From assembly GCA_024336345.1 (NCBI GenBank), contig JANFOG010000001.1, forward strand, positions 5,084,001 through 5,148,000: DNA of 64,000 nt. Reading direction: 5' to 3'. The notes beneath the pieces are model-generated. The model did no database searches, was not told where the DNA came from, and saw only the letters and a program-made list of their open reading frames with translations. The translations under genes and the position numbers were made by a program. Of this stretch, positions 1-9,924 are shown in pieces. The first letter of the stretch is position 1, and each line of letters opens with the position of its first letter. Source of the stretch: Mariannaea sp. PMI_226 (lineage: Eukaryota > Ascomycota > Sordariomycetes > Hypocreales > Nectriaceae).

Positions 1-1683
1 AAGTCTAGTAGTGGTAGGTGAACAAAGGTGTGTAACAGTGCGGAGGAGAGGAGAGAAGGATGGGCGACAAGTTTTGTTTGTACTCGGAGGAAATGCATGT
101 CTCCCCTGTAGTGTAAAGGAAAAAAAAACACCATGTAACGCAATGGGGAACAGCCTCTACCATTGTAGGAAATTCCCATAACCCAAAGTTCTACTGTTCA
201 TGGAGTTTTCGGTTGTTTAGGCCACATGGCCCAGGATCACTTATACAAACGCCAAGCTCTCTCAGCCAACCTCATATTAACCGAGATCTCTGGTCAACCC
301 CTCTTCCCCCCGTCATACTTCTCGATATGGGCCTGCTCATTCCCCCCTACATCAAGGGTCCTCCCAGCGAAAGCAGCTTTGTCTGGAGATCTAATATTCT
401 TGGCGCTTCAAGCGCGGAGGGGGGGAAAGGGAGGAGGAGAAATGAGCATGGCTGATTGCGTCTGGCTGTTGAATTACGTACAACACAACGCGTCTCTGTG
501 TAACAGATGTTGGTTCATCCGCGCCAGCTGACGAGTAGGATCAGGATTCCAATCTTAAACGTCTGATTAAAGTGCACATAGGGAGGAGAGAGTTTATTAT
601 TAGCCCACTTCTTTTGGGCTGTTGTTGGCGCCTGGATCTACGAGCCGTCACATAACCTTACCTGACGCCGTCGCCCGCAAGCATGGGTTAACGCTAAACT
701 CGCTTTTCTTCTCATCACCACATGGACCGCTCGTTCCCATCGCATTTTGAACCCGAATTAGGCCAGTCCTCCGACACCGCCAGCATAGCTCCCCAGTTTA
801 CCCCGCAAAGTCAGTCGACGAGGTTTCCCCCCCTCTCCCTCCCTGGCTAGTCATTGGCAAGTCAGAGCTGTGGAGAAAAGGGAGCTCCTCTGTGGTCCGG
901 TAGATCTTCTCTGGGGGAGGGTCGCGACTAGTGGGCTTTGAGGGGGAGATGAACAGGCCCCGTGAGTGGCTGAGTGTTGGGCAATTTTGCGATTGCCTAA
1001 AGACCAAGTTCAGGTTTTGACATACATCCCTTTTCTTGGCTCTTAGCAAGTGAGGAGAAAGGAACGCATTGACTCAATGGTAGGGCGTCAAGGAGGGTAG
1101 AGAATGGGCCATCATCCGAGGCATCTTGATGTTTTCTATGATACATGATTGGTCGTGTGTTGGGGTTAACCGGTAAATGATACCTTTGCCGGAGAAGCTA
1201 GCTTCTTGTTCAAGTCAAGAGACTGAACATACTTCATGATATTAAGACAGGGAGTAGGATAGACAAATGGGACTATTCTGCATATAAAACGTGCTGGGAC
1301 CCAAGGTAGATCCTGACATGGAAGCTGCTACAAGTCGGATCATCAGGACATTTACACGACTAACGCCACATCATCCTCCTAGCAAATCCTCCTGGGGTTT
1401 CTTCAATACGCTTGCCCATTTTATTGGGCTCTTGTCGATCAAGCACCTTGTTGAGCTGCAGACTCCTCTTGTGTAGTTTGATTTAAACTCGAGGTGTCCT
1501 CTCTTTCTTCATCGTCTTCTTCTTCTTCTTCTTCTCCCGTTCCGGAAGACAAAAACCCTAATTCCCAACAAAACCATTCTAGAGATATAAGAACCAAGCT
1601 TCAGAACATCTCCTTCCTCTCTCACTCTCTCTCACTCTTTCGAGTCCAGAAATTTCCATTTGCTTGACATTGTTCCAAGCATC
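1..1683. other. Left-edge intergenic region
   Basis: No convincing gene. The open frames here (for example 226-531 plus and 798-1049 minus) are short, have ordinary non-coding composition and show no splice extension or recognisable domain. The last 190 bases before the permease start become strongly CT-rich. Confidence 0.6.
1498..1660 (+). promoter_or_regulatory. CT-rich promoter/leader of the Dal5-like permease
   Basis: A pyrimidine-rich stretch with repeated TCT/CTT units (about 1508-1534) and CTCTCACT units (about 1617-1640) lies just upstream of the ATG at 1684. Such tracts are typical of filamentous-fungal core promoters and 5' leaders. The transcription start itself cannot be placed. 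Confidence 0.5.
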
Positions 1684-3382
1684 ATGGAGAAACATCAGGA
1701 CGACAAAGAGGTAGCCAGCCTCGAGGCTCAGGTCGACGCCAAGCACTTGGACCAGGTTCCCAGCAAGCTCAGTTCAGACCTGGTGGACCATGACCATGGC
1801 TTCACAGTTGAGGAGCAGCGAAGCATCATTCGTCGTATTGATCGTCGACTTGTTGTTACTGTCGGCGCCATGTACTGCGTGTCTCTCATGGATCGAACCA
1901 ATATGAGTGCGGCCAACATTGCGGGCATGGGAGTCGAGCTTGTGTTGACTGGCTTTCGATATGTACGAACTTTACAAAACTTGCGAACCCCTTTGGAAGT
2001 GAGATTGAAAGATTAGAAACTGACATTATCATTATTTTTGCAGAACATTGCCAACTTGGTCTTCTTCGTCCCTTACATCATCTTTCAGCCTCCATCCACG
2101 GTCCTGATTCGAAAGATTGGTCCTCGCATCCATCTTGCCGCCATCACCTTGGCTTGGGGTGCCGTTATGATTGGTATGGGATTCGTCAAGAACCATGGAC
2201 AACTCTCTGCCCTTCGAGCGATCCTAGGTATTTGCGAAGCTGGTTTCTTCCCATCCTGTGTATATCTTCTGTCTACATGGTACACCCGTTATGAGGTGGG
2301 CAAGCGATACTCGAGCTTCTACATGCTTGGCTGCTGTGCTTCTGCCTTTTCTGGAATCCTCGCCTATGGTGTAAGTTGTTTACTCCCCTCTTCAAACCCC
2401 CTTTTGCTGTTTCTCTCCAATTCTGACACATACACCATCAGTTGATGCAACTCAATGGCCGCGAGGGCCTTACTGGCTGGCGTTGGATCTTCATTATTGA
2501 AGGCGCCCTGACCATGGGCCTTGGAATTGCTGGCTACTGGCTACTTGTTGACTTCCCTGACTCAAAGCGAAGCTCATGGTCATTCCTCAACCAGCGTGAG
2601 CGCGATTGGGTTGTCCACCGTATCCACGTCGACCGTGGTGACGGCCATATTCCGCCTTTCGAGCTTGGCAAATTCCTCCGTGGCGGCGCTGACTGGAAGA
2701 TTTGGGCATATGCACTGCTATTCTTTGATACTACCACCATCACCTATGCCTTGGCTTACACGCTGCCTCTCATCCTCGTCGGAAGCATGGGTTTCACTGT
2801 TGGACAGGCTCAATGCCTCGTCGCGCCTCCGTACGCCTTTGCCGGTATCGTCATGTTTGCTACTGGCTGGGCTGGCGACAAGTACCAAGTGCGAGGACCC
2901 ATCATCATCTTCAACATGATTCTTTGCCTCATCGGCCTGCCCATCATGGGCTGGGCGCCATCGGCTGGAGCCAGGTACTTTGGTGTGTTCCTCGTCACTG
3001 CTGGTGCCAACAGCAATATCCCCGCTGTCATGTCGTTCCAGGCCAACAACGTACGTGGCCAGTGGAAGCGTGCCTTCTGCAGTGCGACCATGGTTGGCTT
3101 CGGTGGTGTTGGTGGCATCGCTGGAAGTTTGGTGTTCCGCGAGGAGGATAAGCTCACAGGGTACAAACCCGGCATGTATGCTTGTATTGCATGCTCACTT
3201 TTGTCCATCATCTTGGTTCTTCTGTGCGATTTTGAGTTTAAGAGAAAGAATACCAAGGCGGACAAGGGAGAGATTGTGTTGGAGGCCCATGCTGTGAGTA
3301 ATCTCATCTCTTTTTTCGAAATTGCTGATGCTAACATTTGCCCCAGGATGACGCGACACCAGACTTCCGATATACCTATTAA
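1684..3382 (+). CDS. MFS permease, Dal5/allantoate (anion:cation symporter) family
   Basis: Plasma-membrane transporter of the major facilitator superfamily, about 497 residues, the usual size for the family. Four exons join in phase 0: 1684-1962, 2044-2370, 2442-3293, 3347-3382. A hydrophilic N-terminus of about 55 residues is followed by the first helix and the family signature DRTN (residues 70-73). Further family marks are the GICEAGFFPS segment in exon 2 and W-R-W-I-F-I-I-E-G at the start of exon 3. The last exon adds only 11 residues. The layout is that of the Dal5/Tna1-like group, which imports allantoate, ureidosuccinate, nicotinate and other small anions; the substrate cannot be assigned from sequence. 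The nearest genes are a secreted 5'-nucleotidase and a Dal81/TamA-like regulator, so a role in nitrogen or purine scavenging is possible but inferred. Confidence 0.88.
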
Positions 3383-4215
3383 GGCTCGACTGGTGGTTCA
3401 GGGAGTTGTTTGTAATGAATGTAATTCTTTCATAGCCTTCATAACAGAATCTATGATGATGAAATTGTCTTCTCTCTTCCTTGTGAATCAATGTTTCCGT
3501 GTCTTGTTGATTGACTAACCCAGGCATGATGGCACCCGACCAGGTCTTTGATATCATATAGTTGCGTGGCCAAGATCAAAAATATCGCGCTCGTTTCTTC
3601 TTCTTGTAACCATCACTGTGCAGCTTTTTGAGCTTTTAGCTGCTGGAAGCATGGATATTGGCGTTGGACCCTTACTTTCCAAAATAATATTCCTTCTTTG
3701 AGATCAGCCACGCCAAAATCCGTCCCTCAGGACCATCATGACAGCGGGGACTGGCTCTGATGCAAGGAGAATCTCGAACGCCTTAGACGCGTGGCGATTG
3801 AAAGAATGAGGGGGGACTATCGTGTACATCATCATTTACCAGCCCCTCCATGATGTTGCAATGAACAGCGCCATGGTAGCTTTAGGGATCGTTACCACTA
3901 CGGGCTTGCGCAGATGGACTCGAAACAATCGGGCTGGAGATTTAGGGTAAATGAGGATGGTGTGCAATACTATCTGTAGATAAAACAGACTACAGTGAGA
4001 CTCTGGTCCTTTTGTTAAGTGAGCCAAATGTAGATAGACCGGGCTGGAAAACATATATATATATATATATATACATCAATCTTTTTTTTCTTTGTTTTCT
4101 TTTCTTTTTGGCATAATTTAGTCAGCACCTTGACCATGTTCACAGGTCCGTGAACGCCATGTGCAAAACATGAGCCATTCTTGGGCAAATCTCAAATTTC
4201 ATGCCTACTATCGAA
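3383..4215. other. Intergenic region between convergent genes
   Basis: Holds the 3' ends of the permease and the nucleotidase, which converge here. I see no gene. The (AT)n run at about 4051-4071 and the T-rich stretch 4080-4110 are simple sequence. Confidence 0.6.
4051..4071. repeat. (AT)n microsatellite
   Basis: About ten uninterrupted AT dinucleotides between two convergent genes, followed by a T-rich tract. Confidence 0.85.
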
Positions 4216-5940
4216 CTAACTGAGATCCCCACTGACGACTTTACTTTTACCAATAGCAGTCTTCTCAGTTGCCACGACGCGATCCTCCAAGGTTGGGCTC
4301 AAAGGGCTATGTTTGTGCAGGTATTGAATCAAAACCTCGTCTGCTGTATCAAGAGCGGCAAAGTCCGTGGTTGGCTCCAACAAATTGTCGCCGCCCGAAG
4401 CAATAAAGTCCAGCGTAATCATATGGTATTCTCTTTTATCCTCCACGCTCTCACCACCTATAGTGAGGTTGATGAGCTTGGAACCATTCTTCTTTTTCGG
4501 GTTATATTCCACCTTTAACCCGTGGCTAACTTGAAACCAGCCAGCGACTTTCCCTTGGTTCTTTTGGTTGATGCCAGTGACTGCACCTTCGAAAATCTGT
4601 TTGAGTTCTAAACCAGTGTAGGTCAGAATAACAATAGCATTGCCAAAGGGGAACGAGGTGAGAACGTCTCCTCTTGTAATGTTGCCTTTATCAATAGTAG
4701 CCCGGACACTGCCAGCGTTGATGAAAGCAAAGACGGACAGCTGCTCATGGCCGCCCTGACTAAGATGGTACTCGTGCATGGCATCCGCCATGACTTGGCC
4801 AAGAAGGCAGTCTTCTTTTTTTTGACACCTTGTCTGGTCAAGCCCGACCTTGGAGCCACCGACAATCTCGGTAACAAACTTTTCAAAAGGGGTCCTCCAT
4901 GCTTTGATGGTCTCGTTGAGAGTCTGGTCCATCTCAATGCTGTTGTCCATGTGAATTGGGCCACCGTGGTAAGCCAGAGCCTTGCCACTGTCGTCAAAGA
5001 CAACATCAATGTAACCAACATATTCGCCCCAACGGTATGCAGTGACAATAAAGACTTCATTGCCGTTGATATCTTGTATAATGGTAGGATACTTTCCTTC
5101 GGAAATCTCCATATCTCCCAAAGGGGTATGGCTGTGTCCGCCGATGATAAGAGACAAGCCCTCCGTTTTGGCAGCAAGTTCTTGGTCAGACTCGTAGCCA
5201 ATATGAGTAAGGGCAACAATACGTTTAATGTCGGTGGTGTTCCGAATTTCCCAGATAGCATTCTGAACCGAGTCTATGGGATTGAGAAATTTGGTCCCGT
5301 TTCCGACCTTGGAGATACTCGCGGTGGTGTCGGTGGTAACACCGATGACAGCCAATTTGTGCTCTTCAAAAATGTAGTACTCTCTAATCGTCTTATTGAG
5401 GCCCTCGTATTCGCTTCGGACATTGCATGAGACAACGGGGAATGTCAGGCTCTGGAGGAACTCGCCCAGCTGCTCGTCACCACCGTCCCATTCGTGGTTC
5501 CCCAGGGTCATGGCATCAAATTTAAGCATATTGAGAACCTGAGCAATTTTCTTGCCTTTGTAATACGTGTAGAAAAGGGTTCCTTGGAATTCATCGCCCG
5601 CGTTGAGCCAGAGGTTATCTGGGTGGGCTACCCTAAGCTGGTCGACTGTGTGCTTGATGCGGGCATAGCCGCCATAGCAGCCCTTGGAGGGGTCATCGCA
5701 GTCTCTGCCAGACAAAGCAAACTCATCCAGATGCGCATGGACGTCATTGACATGGAAAAAGGCTGTAGCCCTGGTCAGCTTCACGCGATGGATCGAGGTA
5801 CCAAACACACACTGACACAAACTGTAGTGCCCATCGCTATCGAGAGACCGCCTCTTTAGCCCCTGGCTGAATAGAACATCCTCGGTAGAGACTAAGGCCA
5901 ACAACAAGGCAAGCGAAGCCAAACAGAGAGAAGTCTTCAT
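4216..5940 (-). CDS. Secreted 5'-nucleotidase / metallophosphatase family protein
   Basis: Two-domain calcineurin-like nucleotidase that would release phosphate from extracellular nucleotides. The ATG at 5938-5940 opens a hydrophobic signal peptide (about residues 1-19), then a basic KRR site near residue 30 that could be cleaved by a Kex2-type protease. Metal-binding motifs are in order: N-D-V-H-A-H, GDEFQG, GNHEWD, THIGYESDQ and GGHSHT. A 5'-nucleotidase C-terminal domain with FPFGN and ASGGDN follows. The frame is open throughout (574 codons). However, 5763-5822 looks like a 60-nt intron: donor GTTTGT, a GCTGAC branch site and acceptor ACAG. Removing it gives Y-T-F-F-H-V-N-D-V-H, which fits the family better and yields 554 residues (exons 5940-5823 and 5762-4216). 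No GPI signal or membrane segment is visible at the C-terminus, so a soluble secreted enzyme is likely. Confidence 0.9.
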   Translation of the reverse strand: MKTSLCLASLALLLALVSTEDVLFSQGLKRRSLDSDGHYSLCQCVFGTSIHRVKLTRATAFFHVNDVHAHLDEFALSGRDCDDPSKGCYGGYARIKHTVDQLRVAHPDNLWLNAGDEFQGTLFYTYYKGKKIAQVLNMLKFDAMTLGNHEWDGGDEQLGEFLQSLTFPVVSCNVRSEYEGLNKTIREYYIFEEHKLAVIGVTTDTTASISKVGNGTKFLNPIDSVQNAIWEIRNTTDIKRIVALTHIGYESDQELAAKTEGLSLIIGGHSHTPLGDMEISEGKYPTIIQDINGNEVFIVTAYRWGEYVGYIDVVFDDSGKALAYHGGPIHMDNSIEMDQTLNETIKAWRTPFEKFVTEIVGGSKVGLDQTRCQKKEDCLLGQVMADAMHEYHLSQGGHEQLSVFAFINAGSVRATIDKGNITRGDVLTSFPFGNAIVILTYTGLELKQIFEGAVTGINQKNQGKVAGWFQVSHGLKVEYNPKKKNGSKLINLTIGGESVEDKREYHMITLDFIASGGDNLLEPTTDFAALDTADEVLIQYLHKHSPLSPTLEDRVVATEKTAIGKSKVVSGDLS

Positions 5941-6398
5941 GTAGGAATTTTTTTTCTCGCAGCCCCTATATCATTCCGTGTAGCAAATGGGGACGCAAAA
6001 CTGTCTCAATTTGAGTTGATTACCTTCCAGAATGTAGGGAATCGCGCGCATGCAGACCAATTTATGACAAGCCTTTGCACAAGTGGTTCAGTTCCAAAGT
6101 TTTCGAAGTGAAGGGGATCACGTTCATCGAGTACACAGCCAGTGGGAAAGGCCCCGGTGAGGATTGGCTAGTTAGCAAGAGGTTCAGGCTGATATCACTT
6201 TGAAATATACTAGTTGACGATATCTGAAGAGAAAATGAGGCCGGCGGAGCCTGTAATATGTGTGATCCTCGTTATCGTTGTGAGACATCAACAAGTATTA
6301 TTAATGAGAGACATAGGCCAGTTCAGCATCCGACCTCCCGCCTTTTGTCTCTCGCTCTCACCAACTCGCAGCTGGGTGCTAATTGATGGTTACATGGC

Positions 6399-6424
6399 AA
6401 AAAAAAAAAAAAAAAAAAAAAAAA
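6399..6424 (+). repeat. Poly(A) tract of 26 bases
   Basis: Uninterrupted A homopolymer in intergenic DNA. It could be a simple slippage tract or the tail of a retroposed sequence. I found no flanking target-site duplication to support the second reading. Confidence 0.9.
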
Positions 6425-9400
6425 GCTCGTAGTTGTTTTTATCTCTCAGACAAATACTTTTATACATTGGTCGATTGTGGCTCCCGCTGACGCATTCACC
6501 TGAGCAACTTGCAAGCAATGGCTTCATTCCCTATTATGAAGAGAAAAGAAGTCGCGGATTCGGCCCGAAAGAAGGAACTTGCTGGTGAATGATGATGATA
6601 ATTGACGAGTTCGTATATGGGGTTGAAAGCACAAAAATAGTCCACTTCATCAACAACAGAACCGATAGGCTTTGCCAATGACACAGACAGCCTTCAATGT
6701 ATAGCTATCGTCGAAAATGCGCATGAAAATTTCAGTTGGTTCGTCCCTCCTACTGACATGGGTCCTACCAGTCCCATGTTCTTATTTGCTTTGTGGCAAT
6801 GAGTTTCTTACGTAGGATCGTAATTCTGGAGGCGTCAAGCATGGTACATACAGTCTGCATCACCAGCATGAAAAAGCGGGATTTACGGGCATCGTATCAG
6901 CCCGCACTCGTAGGAATTGTTCCTTGTAAAGTATCGAACGCATCCCGGAACTTTGTCGCCCGTAAAGATGGTTTCTTGCATAATTCGCGATTGTATGCTT
7001 TGACGTTGCAGCTTTGCCGTCTTGTTGGTGATATGGACCACAGTCATCACATTTGCCGATGCCCCTGTGTGACCCCAGCCCGGGACGGTTTTGGCCCTCA
7101 TTCGGTTAACCATACATTACTCAAGGCGATCCGATAAGGAGCGCGCAGTTGTAACTCAACAGGGTGAGTACGTAATAGTAGCTGGTCCGCAGTGCCATCT
7201 GACGACGGCTTGTAGCATGGAGGCCATGAGCCTGGAGTCAAATATCAAGGCAGCAGTTATCTGTATCCTCGTAGATCTGGCTGCTGCGGATTTCATCAAC
7301 CAGCTCTGTCAGCTTTGTTCGGTAACCTAAACTGAGCATGTTATTCCAGCATCTGAGAAGTTGGTGGCGCTCTTGGCAAGGGGGGATGAGGCGCTTTTGA
7401 ATAATCACGCATTAATTGCTAATTCGAATTGAGCAATTATATTTCATAAACACAGGGCGTTGCAGTGATGTTTCAAGTCCTATATTGTCAGGTAACTATT
7501 GGTCTCTATTGATGTTAACAAGGACTGTAGCAAGTACTGGCGTTAGTCAGCGAAGCGCCATTAGGCATAGGTGATCCGGTGTTTAGCAACCTTAAATAGA
7601 ACTATGAGAACTGATTACCGGATTGAGCGCGTAACTTAGCTTGCGGGCGCTGAGGGGGAACAAAGCACCTCCTTGATTGATGAGTTTGTGCTGCTGAGCG
7701 TATTGCCTAGGCTCAAATGGTTGCCGCACTTGGCGTGTGTGGCGGATAATGTGGACGGCTGAGGGCTGAGAGTGGTGGAGCTGGTCCAGGATGTACTCAA
7801 ATTATGGCGCTGTGGCTTGGTTAGGAGAACCAAAAAATATGACAATGTGAGGGGAAACAACTGTCGGAGAATTCTGAAAGTCGAGAACGACGGGCCTTTT
7901 GCGGATGAGTTTCAGTGCTTACTGTTACTGTACGTACGTAATGACAGTCGTTGGTGGCCATACAGGAGACAAAGAGCATGGGGGCCGGTCTGGTTGTCTC
8001 AGTTATTTTTTTTGTTTTGTTTTCGAGGCAAGTGACCTCGCCAGCAGTAGAGGTAAGATGTATCATGGTCCGGGGTTACTTTCTCCAGCTTTCACATAAT
8101 ACTATGTACTTACTGTGCATGTTTGTGTAAAAGATGATTGAGAGAAGATGACCTAGATGGGGGTGTGTGAATGGTGTGAATGGGAAGGGGGGGGAGGGCT
8201 CCAAAGTAGCAATCGTTGTGTAAAATGACACACTCAAGCCACCAACAACATGACATTAGGAAGGTCATGTCACAAAGCAGCAGCTGCATCCAAGGATAAT
8301 TAGGTCTTGGGTGCATGTTGGTCCATGGATGCGGTTGTGTCTGTGGTTCTCCATGTGAACCTCATAAGGCCTCTGAGAGCTCTCTCTGTGTCAAGGCTGG
8401 CAAGCTATCCTCAGTCTTATCAAGCGGTTGCGGCGGGTCCGAGTGACTGGATGCTGCCCACTGCCTGATCCTCTTTTTTGTTTTTCCTTTTTTGGTCCAG
8501 TCCCAGTGCCACACGGGGGTAGTACTATGTAGTAGAGGACGGCAAGTCTGGTTGTTGCACAATCCTTTGTGCGGCATACAGGGGGATCGAGCAAAAAAAA
8601 AGAAAAGAAAAGCGCGTCTGACTTCACGCGGGCCCCTGTTGGCAACTGGAACGAAATATGGGGGCAGGGCACACTGTGCGGTGAAGCATCTGCGACAACC
8701 TGCCGCGAAACCCTTGAGGGAGGCCGGCGCGCAACTCTACTGTAAGGAAAGGCTCACCAGGATAAGATAATATGAAGAGCCAGCCAGGGTTCGTCCGTTA
8801 TGGAACTGTAGAAAGATGGGACTCGCCGCCCTGGCGTTGATGGAGAGCCCAAGCAGACTGCCAGGTTTCCCCTCCTGTACAGATTACGGGCTTGGTGTGA
8901 TTGTTTGAAGGGCTGAATGACGTGGGGGCTTCGGGGAGAAGGGTGTGTGTGTCCCTGTGGAAAGGCAGAGTTTGGACCAGCAGCCAGGTTGGTGAGATTG
9001 CGACGCTACCTGTCAGCAGACTAGGATTAGTGATGAGAGAATGTTACCAGGTCGAGACCTAAGGGTACTGAGGAGAGGACTTGAATATCAGTACCTGTTG
9101 TTGGCGTTGTCAGTCAAGTGATGGAATACAATATGGCCAGAAGATGGTCTTGTTACTACTCATTTATTTAATATTATTTTCTTTTGATGAAGCTCTGTCC
9201 CTTGGGGAATGAAGGATGAATTAATCCAATTAATCCACCAAATGTACCTTCCCTCCCCGATGAATTAAGGTTGAGAAAATGTCGAGGAATAATGACGGAG
9301 CAGGGCAAGGGCCTTACAGTCAGCAACTTCCTGGACAAAGTACACATCACCACAGGGCTACAACTCGCGACCAAAGGCAGTCACACCCTCCTTCCTATTC

Positions 9401-9435
9401 ATTATTTTGTGGCTGATGGCGGCTACCTGTTACCT

Positions 9436-9720
9436 CCTGTCTACCTTGCCTACCTTGCCTACCTCACCTTACCTACAGTTTCTTTTTTTCTCTCTCTCGC
9501 TCTCGCTCAATATTTCATTCTCATTCCTACATCTACACACACACTCACACACTCACACACAACATTGATTGACACTAAACATTGAAATACACACTCACCT
9601 TCACCCTCACTCCCTCTTATTCAATCTCATATCTTGTATTCAATATTTCCCCTCCCCTCTCCCCTGGATACACGCACGCCTTTTGCACATTATCAAACAG
9701 GTAGCCTAGTCTCACTTCCA
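9436..9720 (+). promoter_or_regulatory. CT/CA-rich leader of the Dal81/TamA-like regulator
   Basis: Repeats of CTACCTTGC (about 9440-9478), a CT-rich tract (9480-9515) and CACACTCA repeats (9535-9565) precede the regulator. This is the usual composition of a fungal promoter and long 5' leader. Confidence 0.45.
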
Positions 9721-9732
9721 ACCCTCCCCCGG

Positions 9733-9924
9733 ATGGATATGGACCTACAGTCCCTAGCGCTCCTTCTCAGCGACGCAGACCACAGCAGCTCCAAGACGAC
9801 CGGCGACCCCCTCACTACATGGAAATTATTACTCCCCTGGACTACCAGACCAACGCACGCAAGCGTCAGCGCCGCAGCCTCCGTCCCTGCGATGCATGCC
9901 GCAAGCGAAAAACCCGCTGCGTGA
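9733..9924 (+). promoter_or_regulatory. Candidate upstream ORF overlapping the regulator start
   Basis: ATGs at 9733 and 9739 open a 63-codon frame that ends at 9924. It overlaps, in another frame, the ATG at 9819 used for the Zn2Cys6 protein. If transcribed as drawn, ribosomes that initiate here would bypass the main start, a common way to keep regulator levels low. Alternatively a small intron could join this Met-Asp-rich peptide to the main frame; I could not find a clean donor/acceptor pair. Confidence 0.4.

Larger units (their letters stand above)
5941..9732. other. 3.8-kb region without convincing genes
   Basis: Between the divergent starts of the nucleotidase and the Zn2Cys6 regulator. 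Open frames are short (up to about 115 codons), often lack an ATG and resemble no known domain. The region includes a 26-base A run, a G-rich patch near 8189-8200 and, close to the regulator, repeats of CTACCTTGC followed by CT- and CA-rich sequence. It is long enough to hold a non-coding RNA or a long promoter, but nothing in the sequence proves either. Confidence 0.55.

Noticed and set aside
226..531. 101-codon frame at the left edge
   Set aside because: No domain, no leader, and it overlaps other frames of similar quality; consistent with chance.
4747..5430. 227-codon frame antisense to the nucleotidase
   Set aside because: Mirror frame of a well-supported gene; no domain.
6399..6424. Poly(A) as the tail of a non-LTR retroelement
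   Set aside because: No target-site duplication and no reverse-transcriptase-like sequence nearby.
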